Below are positions 20,107 to 30,366 of a stretch of 64,000 nucleotides of DNA, piece after piece. A program made the position numbers and the translations under genes. Every line of letters begins with the position of its first letter. Position 1 is the first letter of the stretch. The stretch is from an uncultured Clostridia bacterium (lineage in GTDB: Bacteria; Bacillota; Clostridia; Christensenellales; Aristaeellaceae), in the NCBI GenBank assembly GCA_947565865.1, contig CANOHT010000001.1, forward strand, positions 186,001 to 250,000, in the 5' to 3' direction. The notes beneath the pieces are model-generated. The model was not told the origin of the DNA. It did no database searches and worked only from the letters and a program-made list of their open reading frames with translations.

Positions 20107-20143
20107 GGCCAGGCAAACCTCAATTGGTTTGCCTGGCCCTTTT
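20107..20143 (+). terminator. Terminator between argG and the convergent acetyltransferase
   Basis: Perfect 13-base arms 20107-20119 and 20126-20138, 6-base loop, then CTTTT on the plus strand and TTTAAG on the minus strand, so it probably serves both converging genes. Confidence 0.85.
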
Positions 20144-20159
20144 GCTTCATGATGGCTTG

Positions 20160-20636
20160 TTAAGGAACATACCAGGAAGAAAGCATGAAAACGTCCCCGT
20201 CGGCTTCCATCTCCAGCTCAGACAGCGTATCAGACAACCGCTTCGTTTTTCCCGTCTCGCGGAAACCATATTTCCGATACAGCGCCTGCGCCTTCACATT
20301 GTTGTCCAGCACCCACAGGCGCGGCTTCCCCTCGCAGGCCTTCATGGCGAAATGCAGCAGCTCCGTTCCGCAGCCCTTATGCTGCTCCGCAGGCAGCACA
20401 TACAAATTTTCAATCAGATCCTCCTTCACGGAAACAATCCCAACAGGAATCTCCTTGATAAGCATGTATAGCCGCTTGCCGCGATGCATTTCCTGTTCCA
20501 GATAGACCTTCTGCCGTGCGGCCGTATGCTGCTTCACAAACGCTTCGCTGCAGAACGCCCGATGCGATTCCTGCCATGCCGCCGCGTGAATCTCCGCGGC
20601 AGCGTCCAGATTTTCTTCGTTAACGCTGACTATCAT
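20160..20636 (-). CDS. GNAT family N-acetyltransferase
   Basis: A 158-residue acetyltransferase. Beta-strand 4 and the acetyl-CoA loop read IENLYVLPAEQHKGCGTELLHFAM (given in part; about 75-98), with the C-terminal NNVKAQALYRKYGFRETG typical of GNAT proteins. The acceptor is unknown. It starts 43 bases after the MATE gene stop codon on the same strand and may be expressed with it. Confidence 0.88.
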   Translation of the reverse strand: MIVSVNEENLDAAAEIHAAAWQESHRAFCSEAFVKQHTAARQKVYLEQEMHRGKRLYMLIKEIPVGIVSVKEDLIENLYVLPAEQHKGCGTELLHFAMKACEGKPRLWVLDNNVKAQALYRKYGFRETGKTKRLSDTLSELEMEADGDVFMLSSWYVP

Positions 20637-20679
20637 GCGTTCTGATCCCCCCTCCCCAAAGGCGCTCTTGTTCCTTGCT

Positions 20680-22017
20680 TCACCGCAGGCCCTTCGCCCT
20701 GGCGTAGCGGAAGTAATACGGCACCTGAACCGCCAGCATCAGCAGCCAGCCGATCATGCTGGCCAACGGGATGCCCAGGATACCCAGGGCGGGCGTCAGC
20801 AGGTAGGTGAAGAGAACGCGCATACCGGCCTGGATGCAGGTACCCAGCAGCGTCATGGACATAAAGCCCATGCCGCGGTAGAAGCCCTGCACGCCGTTGG
20901 TCATGGCGGGCAGGAAGTACAAAAGCGACATCACGCCCAGGTACTGAGCGCCCAGGCGGATCACCTCCGCGCTGCCCTCGCCGGTAACAAACCAGCCCAC
21001 AATCTGCTGCCTGAACAGCATGGCCGCCGCGCCGATGAGCACCCAATAGCCGGTTTCCAGCAAAAGGCCCTTGCGGAAGCCCTCGCGGATGCGCTGATGC
21101 TGTCCCGCGCCGCGGTTCTGAGCGATAAAGGTCGTCATGGCCTGGGCGATGCTCTGCTCGGGGGTAAAGGCGAAATCATCCACGCGGGTACAGGCGTTGA
21201 AGGCGGCCATCACGTCCACGCCCAAGGTGTTGACCTGGCCCTGAATCATCAGCTTGCAGATGGGCTGAACCGCCTGCTGCAGGGCTGTGACGCTGCCATA
21301 GCTGAGGGTCTGCCGCAGCAGCCCCCGGTCAATCCGCCACTCCCTGGCGGACAGGCGCAGCATAGGAACCTTCCGCTGCACATACACGATGCTGAGGATG
21401 GCCGAGACGGCCTCGGCGATGACCGTGGTCGTGGCGGAGCACACGATGCCAAAGCCCAGCCAGCCGATGAAGATCAGATCCAGCACGGCATTGAGGCAGG
21501 ATGAGAACATCAGGAACTTCAGCGGGGTTTTGCTGTCTCCCACCGCCTTGAGGGCCTGGGCCAGGGCGTTATAAAAATAAGTAAAGGGAGCGCCCAGGAA
21601 GGTGATGCGCAGATAAATCCCGGTGATGTCCCGAATACCCTCGGGCACATGGAGCAGCGCCATCAGCGGATCGGTGAGCGCCACGCCCAGCGCCGCCACC
21701 GTCAGGGAGAAGAACAGGCCGAACAGCACAGAGGTGGAAAGCTCCTTCCGCAAATCCTCCTGCTTGCCGGCGCCGAAAAACTCACTCATCAGCACCCCGG
21801 CGCCCATACAGATGCCGCTGATGCCCAGGATCATCAGGTTCATCACCGGGCTGGCGGTGCCGGTGGCAGCCAGAGCGTCACGGCCAATGAAGCGGCCCGC
21901 GATGATAGCGTCCACGGCATTATAGCCCAGCTGGAAGCAGTTGCCCACGATCAGCGGCAGGGCATAGCCCGCCAACTGACGAAAAATCGGGCCGCGGGTC
22001 ATGTTGGTGGCAGCCAC
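20680..22017 (-). CDS. MATE family efflux transporter
   Basis: A 445-residue multidrug/toxin exporter with about 12 TM helices in two bundles. Family features include QLAGYALPLIVGNCFQLGYN (N-terminal bundle), the polar AIIAGRFIGRDALAA and the mirrored GVDVMAAFNACTRVDDFAF. The start is GTG at 22015-22017 with AGAGGG eight bases upstream. Substrates cannot be read from sequence. Confidence 0.93.
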   Translation of the reverse strand: MAATNMTRGPIFRQLAGYALPLIVGNCFQLGYNAVDAIIAGRFIGRDALAATGTASPVMNLMILGISGICMGAGVLMSEFFGAGKQEDLRKELSTSVLFGLFFSLTVAALGVALTDPLMALLHVPEGIRDITGIYLRITFLGAPFTYFYNALAQALKAVGDSKTPLKFLMFSSCLNAVLDLIFIGWLGFGIVCSATTTVIAEAVSAILSIVYVQRKVPMLRLSAREWRIDRGLLRQTLSYGSVTALQQAVQPICKLMIQGQVNTLGVDVMAAFNACTRVDDFAFTPEQSIAQAMTTFIAQNRGAGQHQRIREGFRKGLLLETGYWVLIGAAAMLFRQQIVGWFVTGEGSAEVIRLGAQYLGVMSLLYFLPAMTNGVQGFYRGMGFMSMTLLGTCIQAGMRVLFTYLLTPALGILGIPLASMIGWLLMLAVQVPYYFRYARAKGLR

Positions 22018-22151
22018 AAAAGCATCCCTCTTTCCGAATAAAAATGATACCTATACTTTAATTGGTGATTGCCGTCGAATTTCCTGCCTGCCAAATGAAA
22101 AAGGCGGCGTTTCCTGTCCACCTGAAGACGAATTTGTTCCCCAATCTTCTG

Positions 22152-22180
22152 TTGACATCCATCCTGCCCCATCGTACAAT
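22152..22180 (+). promoter_or_regulatory. Promoter of the GH51 gene
   Basis: TTGACA (22152-22157), 17-base spacer, TACAAT (22175-22180), 48 bases before the ATG. A strong sigma-A match. The intergenic region to the divergent MATE gene shows no clear operator. Confidence 0.85.
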
Positions 22181-22213
22181 AGCCGCAGACAGACCCCATT
22201 TTCATCCTTTTGA

Positions 22214-23752
<1,539 letters not shown>

Positions 23753-23806
23753 AGAAACCTTTCTTTCTGATTCATACTTGCCTGCATAAGAGAAAACTTC
23801 CTTTCA

Positions 23807-24032
23807 CCTCCATTGGTACCAGTCCCATGTGCAGCTACGCATCAAAGCTGAAACCAAATGAGTAGTTGATACAGGTTGCACATGGGGCTGGAGCCCATGG
23901 GTCACCCCAAAGCCATGGCGCCCGAAGTTTTCAAAGGGTGACCGGAAAGCCCTACGGTCGTGCCGCAGTGCGAAGCCCCTGCCTGAATGCAAGAAGCCTT
24001 GCAAGGATTTTTTCCTTGCAAGGCTTTTCTTG
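23807..24032 (+). repeat. Structured unit 1 of a duplicated RNA-like element
   Basis: No credible protein is encoded here. The unit starts with CCTCCATTGG (23807-23816), has arms GGTTGCAC (23874-23881) and GGGTGACC (23936-23943) that can close a domain containing hairpin CATGGG/CCCATG (23881-23886, 23894-23899), and ends in a perfect 13-base stem (23995-24007, 24013-24025) followed by TTTCTTG. An alternative 15-base inverted repeat pairs 23819-23833 with 23879-23893. Homologous to unit 2 at 24295-24510. Confidence 0.6.
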
Positions 24033-24294
24033 ATAAAGGCTCTCCTTGCTCCACGGAGAAAGTAGCAGCGAGGTCCGGGGGTGACAAAATTCAAAATGCA
24101 CCGTTGCTATCAATAATTCGGCGTTGGCGGGCGGACGCTGGCACTGTCCCCGCTCTGTGCCTCATTGGAACTGCGTACCGCTTCATCCGCCACTGTCGGC
24201 GCAGTCTCCGCCCCCCAGGCCCCCGTGGCATAGCATATTGCGCGCAGCCATGATCGGTTGCCAGCTCATACCGCCTCGCAGGGGCGGTCGTCCG
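24033..24294. other. Spacer between the two structured units
   Basis: About 260 GC-rich bases with only short overlapping frames on both strands, none with a ribosome site or recognisable product. I see nothing else in it. Confidence 0.5.
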
Positions 24295-24510
24295 CCTCCA
24301 TTGGAGCAGGTGAGTGTCCAACCAGCAACAAAGTTATCGTTTGCACGGCTTCACGGCGTGGCCGCCCATGGGACTGGTACCCGTGGATAACCCAAAGCCA
24401 CGGGCCCCAAAGGTTTCCAAAGGGCGGCCGGATATTCCTTTGGTTGCGCCGCAGACGAACCTGCCTTAACGAAAAAGAACCTCGCAAGGAATCGTACCCT
24501 TGCGAGGCTC
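24295..24510 (+). repeat. Structured unit 2 of the duplicated RNA-like element
   Basis: Second unit: CCTCCATTGG at 24295-24304, closing arms GGCCGCCC (24360-24367) and GGGCGGCC (24422-24429), hairpin CATGGG/CCCGTG (24367-24372, 24380-24385), conserved AACCCAAAGCCA and TTGCGCCGCAG, and terminal stem CCTCGCAAGG/CCTTGCGAGG (24480-24489, 24498-24507). On the minus strand that stem is followed by TTCTTTTTCG and can terminate the phosphoesterase gene. Confidence 0.6.
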
Positions 24511-24514
24511 TTGA

Positions 24515-25060
24515 TTATGCCATTTGCCAGGACATCCGAGTCTCCCCGTCCATATCCTTCCAGGCGAAACTTCCGCCCTCCAGCGTCATATAGCCATGCC
24601 AGCTGTCCGCCTTCGGGATGGCTGCGCTGCCCGGGTTCAGCACCATGACGCCGCCGCGCTCCTCCCGGCAAGGGATGTGCGTATGACCGTGGAGCAGCAC
24701 GTCGCCCGGCTTCAGCGGCGGCAGATGATCGATGTTCCAGCGATGGCCGTGGGTAATGTAGATCAGCCTTTGCCCCAGGGGCAGCAGCGCGTAGTCCGCC
24801 AGCACGGGGAAGTCCAGCACCATCTGATCCACCTCCGCCTCGCAGTTGCCCCGGACGCAGAGCACCTCACCCGCCAATGGGTTCAGCAGCCCGATCACTT
24901 GCTTGGGGTCATAGCCCTCAGGCAGGTCGTTGCGGGGACCATGGTAAAGGATGTCCCCCAGGAGGATCAGCCTGTCCGCGCCCTCCGCCCGGTACGCCGT
25001 CAGCAGCCGCTCGCACCAGAAGGCGGAGCCGTGGATGTCCGACGCGATCAGCCATTTCAT
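24515..25060 (-). CDS. YfcE-type metallophosphoesterase
   Basis: A 181-residue phosphodiesterase with a two-metal centre. The calcineurin-like motifs are in order: SDIHG (D8, H10), GDILYHGP (D36), RGNCE (N near 71), THGH and HGHTHIP. YfcE proteins hydrolyse phosphodiesters in vitro; the natural substrate is not known. It starts four bases after the decarboxylase stop, so the two are an operon. AAGGAG lies before the ATG. Confidence 0.93.
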   Translation of the reverse strand: MKWLIASDIHGSAFWCERLLTAYRAEGADRLILLGDILYHGPRNDLPEGYDPKQVIGLLNPLAGEVLCVRGNCEAEVDQMVLDFPVLADYALLPLGQRLIYITHGHRWNIDHLPPLKPGDVLLHGHTHIPCREERGGVMVLNPGSAAIPKADSWHGYMTLEGGSFAWKDMDGETRMSWQMA

Positions 25061-25064
25061 ACCG

Positions 25065-26327
25065 TTACTCCTTCAAGCCCAGCTCAGCCGCGGCGGGATC
25101 GATGTCCAGGGTGGCGAAGTAGTCCTGGTTGGTTTCCGCCCGGCGGATCAGCTGATAGGCGCCGTCCTCCCGGTACAGCACCTCGGCGGAGCGCAGGCGG
25201 CCGTTGTAATTGTAGCCCATGGAATGGCCGTGAGCGCCGGTATCGTGAATGACCACGATGTCTCCTTCGTCAATGCGGGGCAGTGCCCGCTCCACGGCGA
25301 ATTTGTCGTTGTTCTCGCACAGTGAGCCGGTAATATCATAGACATGGTCGCAGGGCCAGTCCCGCTTGCCGCACACCGTGATGTGGTGGTACGCGCCGTA
25401 CATAGCGGGACGCATCAGGTTGGCGGCGCAGGCGTCCAGGCCGATGTAATGACGGTAAATATCCTTGTGATGGGTGGCATGGGTCACCAGCCAGCCAATG
25501 GGGCCGGTCATCCAGCGGCCCAGCTCGGTCTTGATGGCCACGCCGCCCTGGGGGAAGATTTCCTCATAAACCCGGCGCACTCCCTCGCCCACCGCCATGA
25601 TGTCCGTGGTCTCCTGATCCGGGCGATAGGGAATGCCCACGCCGCCGGACAGGTTGATGAAGGCCAGCTCCAGCCCGGTCTCCGCTGCCAGATCACGGCC
25701 GCAGGTGAAAAGAATCTTCGCCAGCGCGGGATAGTAGCCGTTGTCCACCGTGTTGGAGGACAGGAAAGCATGGATGCCGAAGCGCCGGGCGCCCATGGCT
25801 TTCAGTCGGCTCAGTCCCTCCCGCAGCTGGTCATAGGTGAAGCCGTACTTGGATTCGCTGGGATTGCCCATGATGGTATTGCCGATCATGAAATCCCCGC
25901 CGGGGTTGTAGCGGCAGCAAACAGTCTCAGGAATGCCGCCATGCTTTTCCAGCAGGTCAATGTGGCTGATGTCGTCCAGATTGACGTAGGCGCTCAGCCT
26001 CCGGGCGTAGTCAAACTCCTGGGGCGGCATGGCGTTGGCGGAAAACATGATGTCCCGCCCCCTGAAGCCACAGGCCTCCGCCAGCATCAACTCTGTCTCC
26101 GAGGAGCAGTCCACCCCGCAGCCCTCCTCTTTGAGAATGCGCAGAATGGCGGGGTTGGGCAGCGCCTTCACGGCGAAATACTCCTGGAAGTCCTCGCACC
26201 AGGCAAAGGCAGCGTTCAGCGCCCGGGCGTTGCGGCGAAGGCCCGCCTCATCGTAAAGGTGAAAAGGGGTGGCAAAATGTGCGCAAGCCCCTTCAAAAAC
26301 AGCGTCCGACAGCGAAAAGTTGGGCAT
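25065..26327 (-). CDS. lysA: PLP-dependent decarboxylase, diaminopimelate decarboxylase-like
   Basis: A fold-III PLP enzyme of 420 residues. K54 in EYFAVKALPNP is the cofactor lysine, FINLSGGVGIPY binds the phosphate, ELGRWM and SLCENNDKFA (active-site cysteine from the partner subunit) follow. These fit diaminopimelate decarboxylase (meso-DAP to lysine), in the branch with KALPNP instead of the more common KAN. A related carboxy-polyamine decarboxylase is the main alternative. GGAG lies nine bases before the ATG. Operon with the phosphoesterase downstream. Confidence 0.82.
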   Translation of the reverse strand: MPNFSLSDAVFEGACAHFATPFHLYDEAGLRRNARALNAAFAWCEDFQEYFAVKALPNPAILRILKEEGCGVDCSSETELMLAEACGFRGRDIMFSANAMPPQEFDYARRLSAYVNLDDISHIDLLEKHGGIPETVCCRYNPGGDFMIGNTIMGNPSESKYGFTYDQLREGLSRLKAMGARRFGIHAFLSSNTVDNGYYPALAKILFTCGRDLAAETGLELAFINLSGGVGIPYRPDQETTDIMAVGEGVRRVYEEIFPQGGVAIKTELGRWMTGPIGWLVTHATHHKDIYRHYIGLDACAANLMRPAMYGAYHHITVCGKRDWPCDHVYDITGSLCENNDKFAVERALPRIDEGDIVVIHDTGAHGHSMGYNYNGRLRSAEVLYREDGAYQLIRRAETNQDYFATLDIDPAAAELGLKE

Positions 26328-26466
26328 GGTTCGTCACTCCGTACAGATATTCGCTGAAAAAAACCAGCGCCCCCATTGTAGTATACAATCCGGCAGAATG
26401 CAAGTATTTCCGATGTTTCCCTCCACAGAAAAGCGCTTTGCCTTTCCCGCCCGCTCCGGGAGATCC

Positions 26467-26641
26467 GGAGGGCCGCAGCCCTCCGAGCAGCGGTCGACAC
26501 CCACGCCTAAACCCCACGCAAAAACGGAGAAGCGGTCAGCTTCTCCGTTCATATTATCGGCAACGCCCGGGAGGTGTCGGAGAGCCCGCATGCCCTCGGC
26601 AAATTTCCGGGTGGCGTCGGAGGGCCCGCAGGCCCTTCGAC
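26467..26641. repeat. Hairpins and short imperfect direct repeat
   Basis: Contains a GGAGGGC/GCCCTCC hairpin (26467-26484) and two imperfect copies of about 26 bases (GTCGGAG-x-GCCCGCA-x-GCCCT) at 26576-26601 and 26616-26641. It lies between repeat copy 3 and the decarboxylase gene and has no credible coding frame. Confidence 0.45.
26518..26549 (-). terminator. Terminator downstream of repeat copy 3
   Basis: Perfect 11-base arms 26523-26533 and 26539-26549, 5-base loop, T run on the minus strand. It backs up the hairpin at the kinase stop codon and separates this transcript from the decarboxylase operon. Confidence 0.8.
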
Positions 26642-26653
26642 TATATTCGTATC

Positions 26654-26796
26654 AACCGGCTCTGCCGGTTGGACGGGACTGCGATTTCGTAGAAATCGCT
26701 TCCTTACACACCCTCACGACCGGGAGAACGGCTTGCCGCTCGACCAATGAGGGTGTGCAAAACTCAAAGAAGTGGCGCGGAGCGCCACTTCTTTGA
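26654..26796 (-). repeat. 3'-end hairpin-array repeat, copy 3 (after the phosphotransferase)
   Basis: Read from the stop codon: terminator-like hairpin 26764-26796 five bases after the stop, core GAGTTTTGCACACCCTCATT then GGTCG, small CGGC/GCCG hairpin, CTCCCGGTCGTGAGGGTGTG, TAAGGAAGC, hairpin GCGATTTC/GAAATCGC (26681-26699) and hairpin AACCGGC/GCCGGTT (26654-26670). The far end differs from copies 1 and 2, so the family is mosaic. Confidence 0.8.
26764..26796 (-). terminator. Hairpin directly after the phosphotransferase gene
   Basis: Perfect 15-base arms 26764-26778 and 26782-26796 with a 3-base loop, first module of repeat copy 3; followed by GTTTTGC on the minus strand. Confidence 0.65.
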
Positions 26797-26801
26797 CTCC
26801 C

Positions 26802-27557
26802 TTATTGGTATTCCACCACGTCAGCCCACTTCAGCAGCAGTTCCTTTTCCTCGGGCTTGCCCTTCAGGGACTGGCTGGCGGCCACGATGGGGATCCACTT
26901 CTGCACATACTGCTTGGCCGTGTCGCTCTTGGCGCAGAACAGGTTCAGATACTTCTCGGCCAGGGCTTCCTTGCCGTCCAGCACCAGCAGCAGGTAGGTG
27001 CGGGCGGCGTCCGCGGAGGCGTTGCCCTGGGTGGCATGGGCCCAGTCCAGGATAAAGGCCTGGCCGTCGGGCTTGATGACCACGTTGGAGGGGTTGAAGT
27101 CGCCATGGCAGACCTTTTTATGCTCGTGCATGGAGGCCAGGCGGGTGTGCAGCTCATAGCGGGTGGTGGCGTCCAAATAAGCGTGGGTAGCGCTGATCTC
27201 CCGCTGCATCTTGTCCCGCAGGGAGTTGAGCATTTCGCAGGTATGGCTGTGAATTTCCAGCTGGATGTCCACAAACCGCTCCAGATACTCATCCTCCTTA
27301 TCAGGATTCTCCGCCATCAGCTGACTCAGCGGCTTGCCCTCGATATACTCGGTGACGATGGCCCACTGGCCGTTCACCTTGGCGACGCCCTGCAGCTTGG
27401 GGATGTTCAGCCCGGTCTGCTCCACGCGGGCAGTGTTCAGCGCCTCGTTGAGCACGTCGGCGGTGTTGAATTCCTCGCTGAACAGCTTGACGACCGACTC
27501 GCCGTCGCGATAAATGGTCTTGTTTTCTCTTTGCGCAATCACGTTATCCAGATTCAT
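26802..27557 (-). CDS. Small-molecule kinase, aminoglycoside-phosphotransferase fold (TIGR02172-like)
   Basis: A 251-residue kinase-like protein. The catalytic loop CHGDFNPSNV (H151, D153, N158) and metal-binding D171 in ILDWAHA are intact; the N-terminal lobe has VVKLF with the ATP lysine. This pattern matches the TIGR02172 phosphotransferase family of Firmicutes and Fibrobacter, whose substrate is not known; antibiotic resistance should not be assumed. AAGGAGG lies before the ATG. It follows adhE by 86 bases on the same strand. Confidence 0.85.
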   Translation of the reverse strand: MNLDNVIAQRENKTIYRDGESVVKLFSEEFNTADVLNEALNTARVEQTGLNIPKLQGVAKVNGQWAIVTEYIEGKPLSQLMAENPDKEDEYLERFVDIQLEIHSHTCEMLNSLRDKMQREISATHAYLDATTRYELHTRLASMHEHKKVCHGDFNPSNVVIKPDGQAFILDWAHATQGNASADAARTYLLLVLDGKEALAEKYLNLFCAKSDTAKQYVQKWIPIVAASQSLKGKPEEKELLLKWADVVEYQ

Positions 27558-27642
27558 GCGATGACCCTCCTTGCAATATCAGCATTGAAAACGCGGGGCA
27601 CGATGATGGTATGAATTCGCCGCCTATGGCAAATTCTCCTGC

Positions 27643-30246
27643 TTACTCGCCATAGTAGGCGCGCAGGTACATCTCCTTGAGCTCGCTCATCAGCGGATAA
27701 CGGGGATTGGCGCCGGTGCACTGGTCGTCAAAGGCCTGCTCCACCATTTCATCCAGGGTGCTGAGGAACTTCTCCTCGTCCACGCCGTATTCGCGGATGG
27801 TATCCTTGATACCCACCTGGCGCTTGAGCGCGCGGATGGCGGCAATCAGGTTTTCCACCTTCTCGTCATCGTTGGCGCCGCCGATGTTCAGGCTCTCGGC
27901 TACCTCGGCGTAGCGGCGCTTGGTGTGAGGATAAGCATACTGCGGGAAGGTGCCCATCTTCGCGGGAACCTCGGCGCTGTTGAAGCGGATGACCTCCTCG
28001 ATCAGCAGCGCGTTGGCCACGCCGTGGGGCAGGTGGTGGAAAGCGCCCAGCTTATGGGCCATGGAGTGGCACACGCCCAGGAAGGCGTTGGCGAAGGCCA
28101 TGCCGGCCATGGTGGCGGCGTTGGCCATCTTCTCACGGGCCACAGGATCATTGGGGCCATTGTCGTAGCAGCGGGGCAGGTACTCGAAGATCAGCTTGCA
28201 GGCCTGCAGCGCAAGACCATCGGTGAAATCGGTCTGGAGCATGGCGGCATAGGCTTCCAGGGCATGGGTCAGGGCATCGATGCCCGAGGCGCTGGTCAGG
28301 CCCTTGGGAGCGTTCATCATCACGTCCGCGTCGATGATGGCCATATTGGGCATCAGCTCATAGTCCGCCAGGGGGTACTTCACACCCGTGCGCTCATCGG
28401 TGATGACGGCGAAGGGCGTCACCTCGGAGCCAGTACCGGCAGAGGTGGGCACGGCGATGAAGTAGGCCTTCTCACCCATCTTGGGGAAGGTATAAGCGCG
28501 CTTGCGGATGTCCATAAAGCGCATAGCCATGTCCAGGAAGTCCACGTCGGGATGCTCATACATCACCCACATGATCTTGCCAGCGTCCATGGCGGAACCG
28601 CCGCCGATGGCAATGATGACATCCGGCTGGAAGGCGGCCATCGCCTTGGCGCCTTCCTTGGCACAGGCCAGGGAGGGATCGGGAGCCACATCGAAGAAGC
28701 AGGTGTGGGTGATGCCCATCTGATCCAGCTTGTCGGTAATGGTCTTGGTGTAGCCGTTGTTATACAGGAAGGAGTCGGTCACGATGAAGGCCTTCTTCTT
28801 GCCCATCACGGTCTTGAGCTCATCCAGCGCCACGGGCAGGCAGCCCTTCTTCATATACACCTTCTGGGGTGCGCGGAACCAGAGCATATTCTCCCTCCTC
28901 TGGGCAACGGTTTTGATGTTCAGCAGGTGCTTTACGCCCACGTTCTCGGAGACGGAGTTGCCGCCCCAGGAGCCGCAGCCCAGGGTCAGGGAGGGCTTGA
29001 GCATGAAGTTGTACAAATCGCCGATGCCGCCCTGGGAGGAGGGCGTGTTCACCAGAATGCGGCAGGTCTTCATCCGGGCGGCGAAACGATCCACCAGATC
29101 CTGCCGGGTGGTGGCGTTGAGGTAGATGGAGGAGGTGTGGCCATAGCCGCCGTCAGCAATCAGCTGCTCGGCCTTGTCAAAGGCTTCGTCAATGGTGGCG
29201 GCGCGGTACATGGCCAGCACGGGAGACAGCTTCTCGTGGGCGAACTCCTCGGCAATATCCACGCTCTCCACCTCGCCAATGAGGATCTTGGTGCTCTCGG
29301 GCACCTCGACACCGGCAATCTTGGCGATGGTATGGGCCTTCTGACCGACGATCTTGGCGTTCAGCGCGCCATTGATGATGATGGTCTTGCGAACCTTGTT
29401 CAGCTCCTCGCCTTCCAGGAAGTAGCACCCGCGGTTAGCGAACTCGGCCTTCACCTGGTCATAGATGCTGTCCAGCACGATGGTGGACTGCTCGGAGGCG
29501 CAGATCATGCCGTTATCGAAGGTTTTGGAGTGAATGATGGAGTTCACAGCCACCTGCACGTCCGCGCTTTCGTCAATGATGGCGGGGGTGTTGCCCGCGC
29601 CCACGCCCAAAGCGGGTTTGCCGGAGGAATAGGCCGCCTTCACCATGCCGGGGCCACCGGTAGCCAGAATGATGTCGGCCTCCTTCATGGCCATGTTGGT
29701 CAGCTCCAGGCTGGGAACGTCCACCCAGGCAATGATGCCCTCGGGCGCGCCCGCGGCCACGGCCGCCTCCAGCACGACCTTCGCGGCCTCGATGGTAGAC
29801 TTCTTCGCCCGGGGATGGGGAGAAATGATGATGCCGTTGCGGGTCTTCAGGCAGATCAGCGTCTTGAAGATCGCGGTGGACGTGGGATTGGTGGTGGGAA
29901 TGACCGCGGCCACCACGCCGATGGGCTCCGCCACCCGCTGGATGCCGAAGCTGTCGTCCTGTTCGATGACGCCGCAGGTCTTCACATCCTTGTAGGCGTT
30001 GTAGATATATTCGGCGGCGTAATGGTTCTTGATAACCTTGTCCTCCACCACGCCCATGCCGGTTTCTTCCACCGCCATCTTGGCCAGCGGAATCCGCATC
30101 CGATTGGCTGCCAGGGCCGCTGCCTGGAAAATTTTGTCCACCTGCTCCTGGGTGTAGGTCGCGTACAGCTTTTGCGCCTCGCGCACCCGCTTCAGCGCCT
30201 CCTCAAAGCTTTGCACATTATCCACAATGGGGTATTCCTTCGCCAT
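27643..30246 (-). CDS. adhE: Bifunctional acetaldehyde-CoA / alcohol dehydrogenase
   Basis: AdhE reduces acetyl-CoA to acetaldehyde and then ethanol, reoxidising two NADH per acetyl unit. 867 residues, full length. The N-terminal aldehyde dehydrogenase half has catalytic C249 in FDNGMICASEQS; the C-terminal iron alcohol dehydrogenase half has GGGSAMDAGK and the metal-binding HALEAYA and GVCHSMAHKLGAFHHLPHG. These proteins form spirosome filaments. AAGGAG precedes the ATG. The promoter is overlapped by a Rex-like operator (30349-30366), fitting NADH-controlled ethanol formation. Confidence 0.98.
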   Translation of the reverse strand: MAKEYPIVDNVQSFEEALKRVREAQKLYATYTQEQVDKIFQAAALAANRMRIPLAKMAVEETGMGVVEDKVIKNHYAAEYIYNAYKDVKTCGVIEQDDSFGIQRVAEPIGVVAAVIPTTNPTSTAIFKTLICLKTRNGIIISPHPRAKKSTIEAAKVVLEAAVAAGAPEGIIAWVDVPSLELTNMAMKEADIILATGGPGMVKAAYSSGKPALGVGAGNTPAIIDESADVQVAVNSIIHSKTFDNGMICASEQSTIVLDSIYDQVKAEFANRGCYFLEGEELNKVRKTIIINGALNAKIVGQKAHTIAKIAGVEVPESTKILIGEVESVDIAEEFAHEKLSPVLAMYRAATIDEAFDKAEQLIADGGYGHTSSIYLNATTRQDLVDRFAARMKTCRILVNTPSSQGGIGDLYNFMLKPSLTLGCGSWGGNSVSENVGVKHLLNIKTVAQRRENMLWFRAPQKVYMKKGCLPVALDELKTVMGKKKAFIVTDSFLYNNGYTKTITDKLDQMGITHTCFFDVAPDPSLACAKEGAKAMAAFQPDVIIAIGGGSAMDAGKIMWVMYEHPDVDFLDMAMRFMDIRKRAYTFPKMGEKAYFIAVPTSAGTGSEVTPFAVITDERTGVKYPLADYELMPNMAIIDADVMMNAPKGLTSASGIDALTHALEAYAAMLQTDFTDGLALQACKLIFEYLPRCYDNGPNDPVAREKMANAATMAGMAFANAFLGVCHSMAHKLGAFHHLPHGVANALLIEEVIRFNSAEVPAKMGTFPQYAYPHTKRRYAEVAESLNIGGANDDEKVENLIAAIRALKRQVGIKDTIREYGVDEEKFLSTLDEMVEQAFDDQCTGANPRYPLMSELKEMYLRAYYGE

Positions 30247-30337
30247 GTCGCTCTCTCCTTCATGCTGTTCGTCGCGGCAGTCGTTTTTTTCTTGGAAACA
30301 TCAGGATGTCCGGGAATCTTTCCCTCCATCCGACAAC

Positions 30338-30366
30338 AGTGTATCAGATTGTTAAATCATTGTCAA
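30338..30366 (-). promoter_or_regulatory. adhE promoter with Rex-like operator
   Basis: TTGACA (30361-30366), 17-base spacer, TACACT (30338-30343) on the minus strand. The plus-strand 18-mer 30349-30366 reads TTGTTAA-ATCA-TTGTCAA, which matches the Rex consensus TTGTTAA-N4-TTAACAA at 12 of 14 defined positions with one perfect half-site. It covers the -35 element. Confidence 0.75.

Noticed and set aside
23804..24094. 96-codon minus-strand frame between GH51 and the phosphoesterase gene
   Set aside because: It passes through the structured unit and its hairpin, has no ribosome site, and its product is of biased composition; better explained as non-coding repeat.
26802..27557. Aminoglycoside resistance gene
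   Set aside because: Only the general kinase fold and HGD motif match; sequence fits the TIGR02172 family of unknown substrate.
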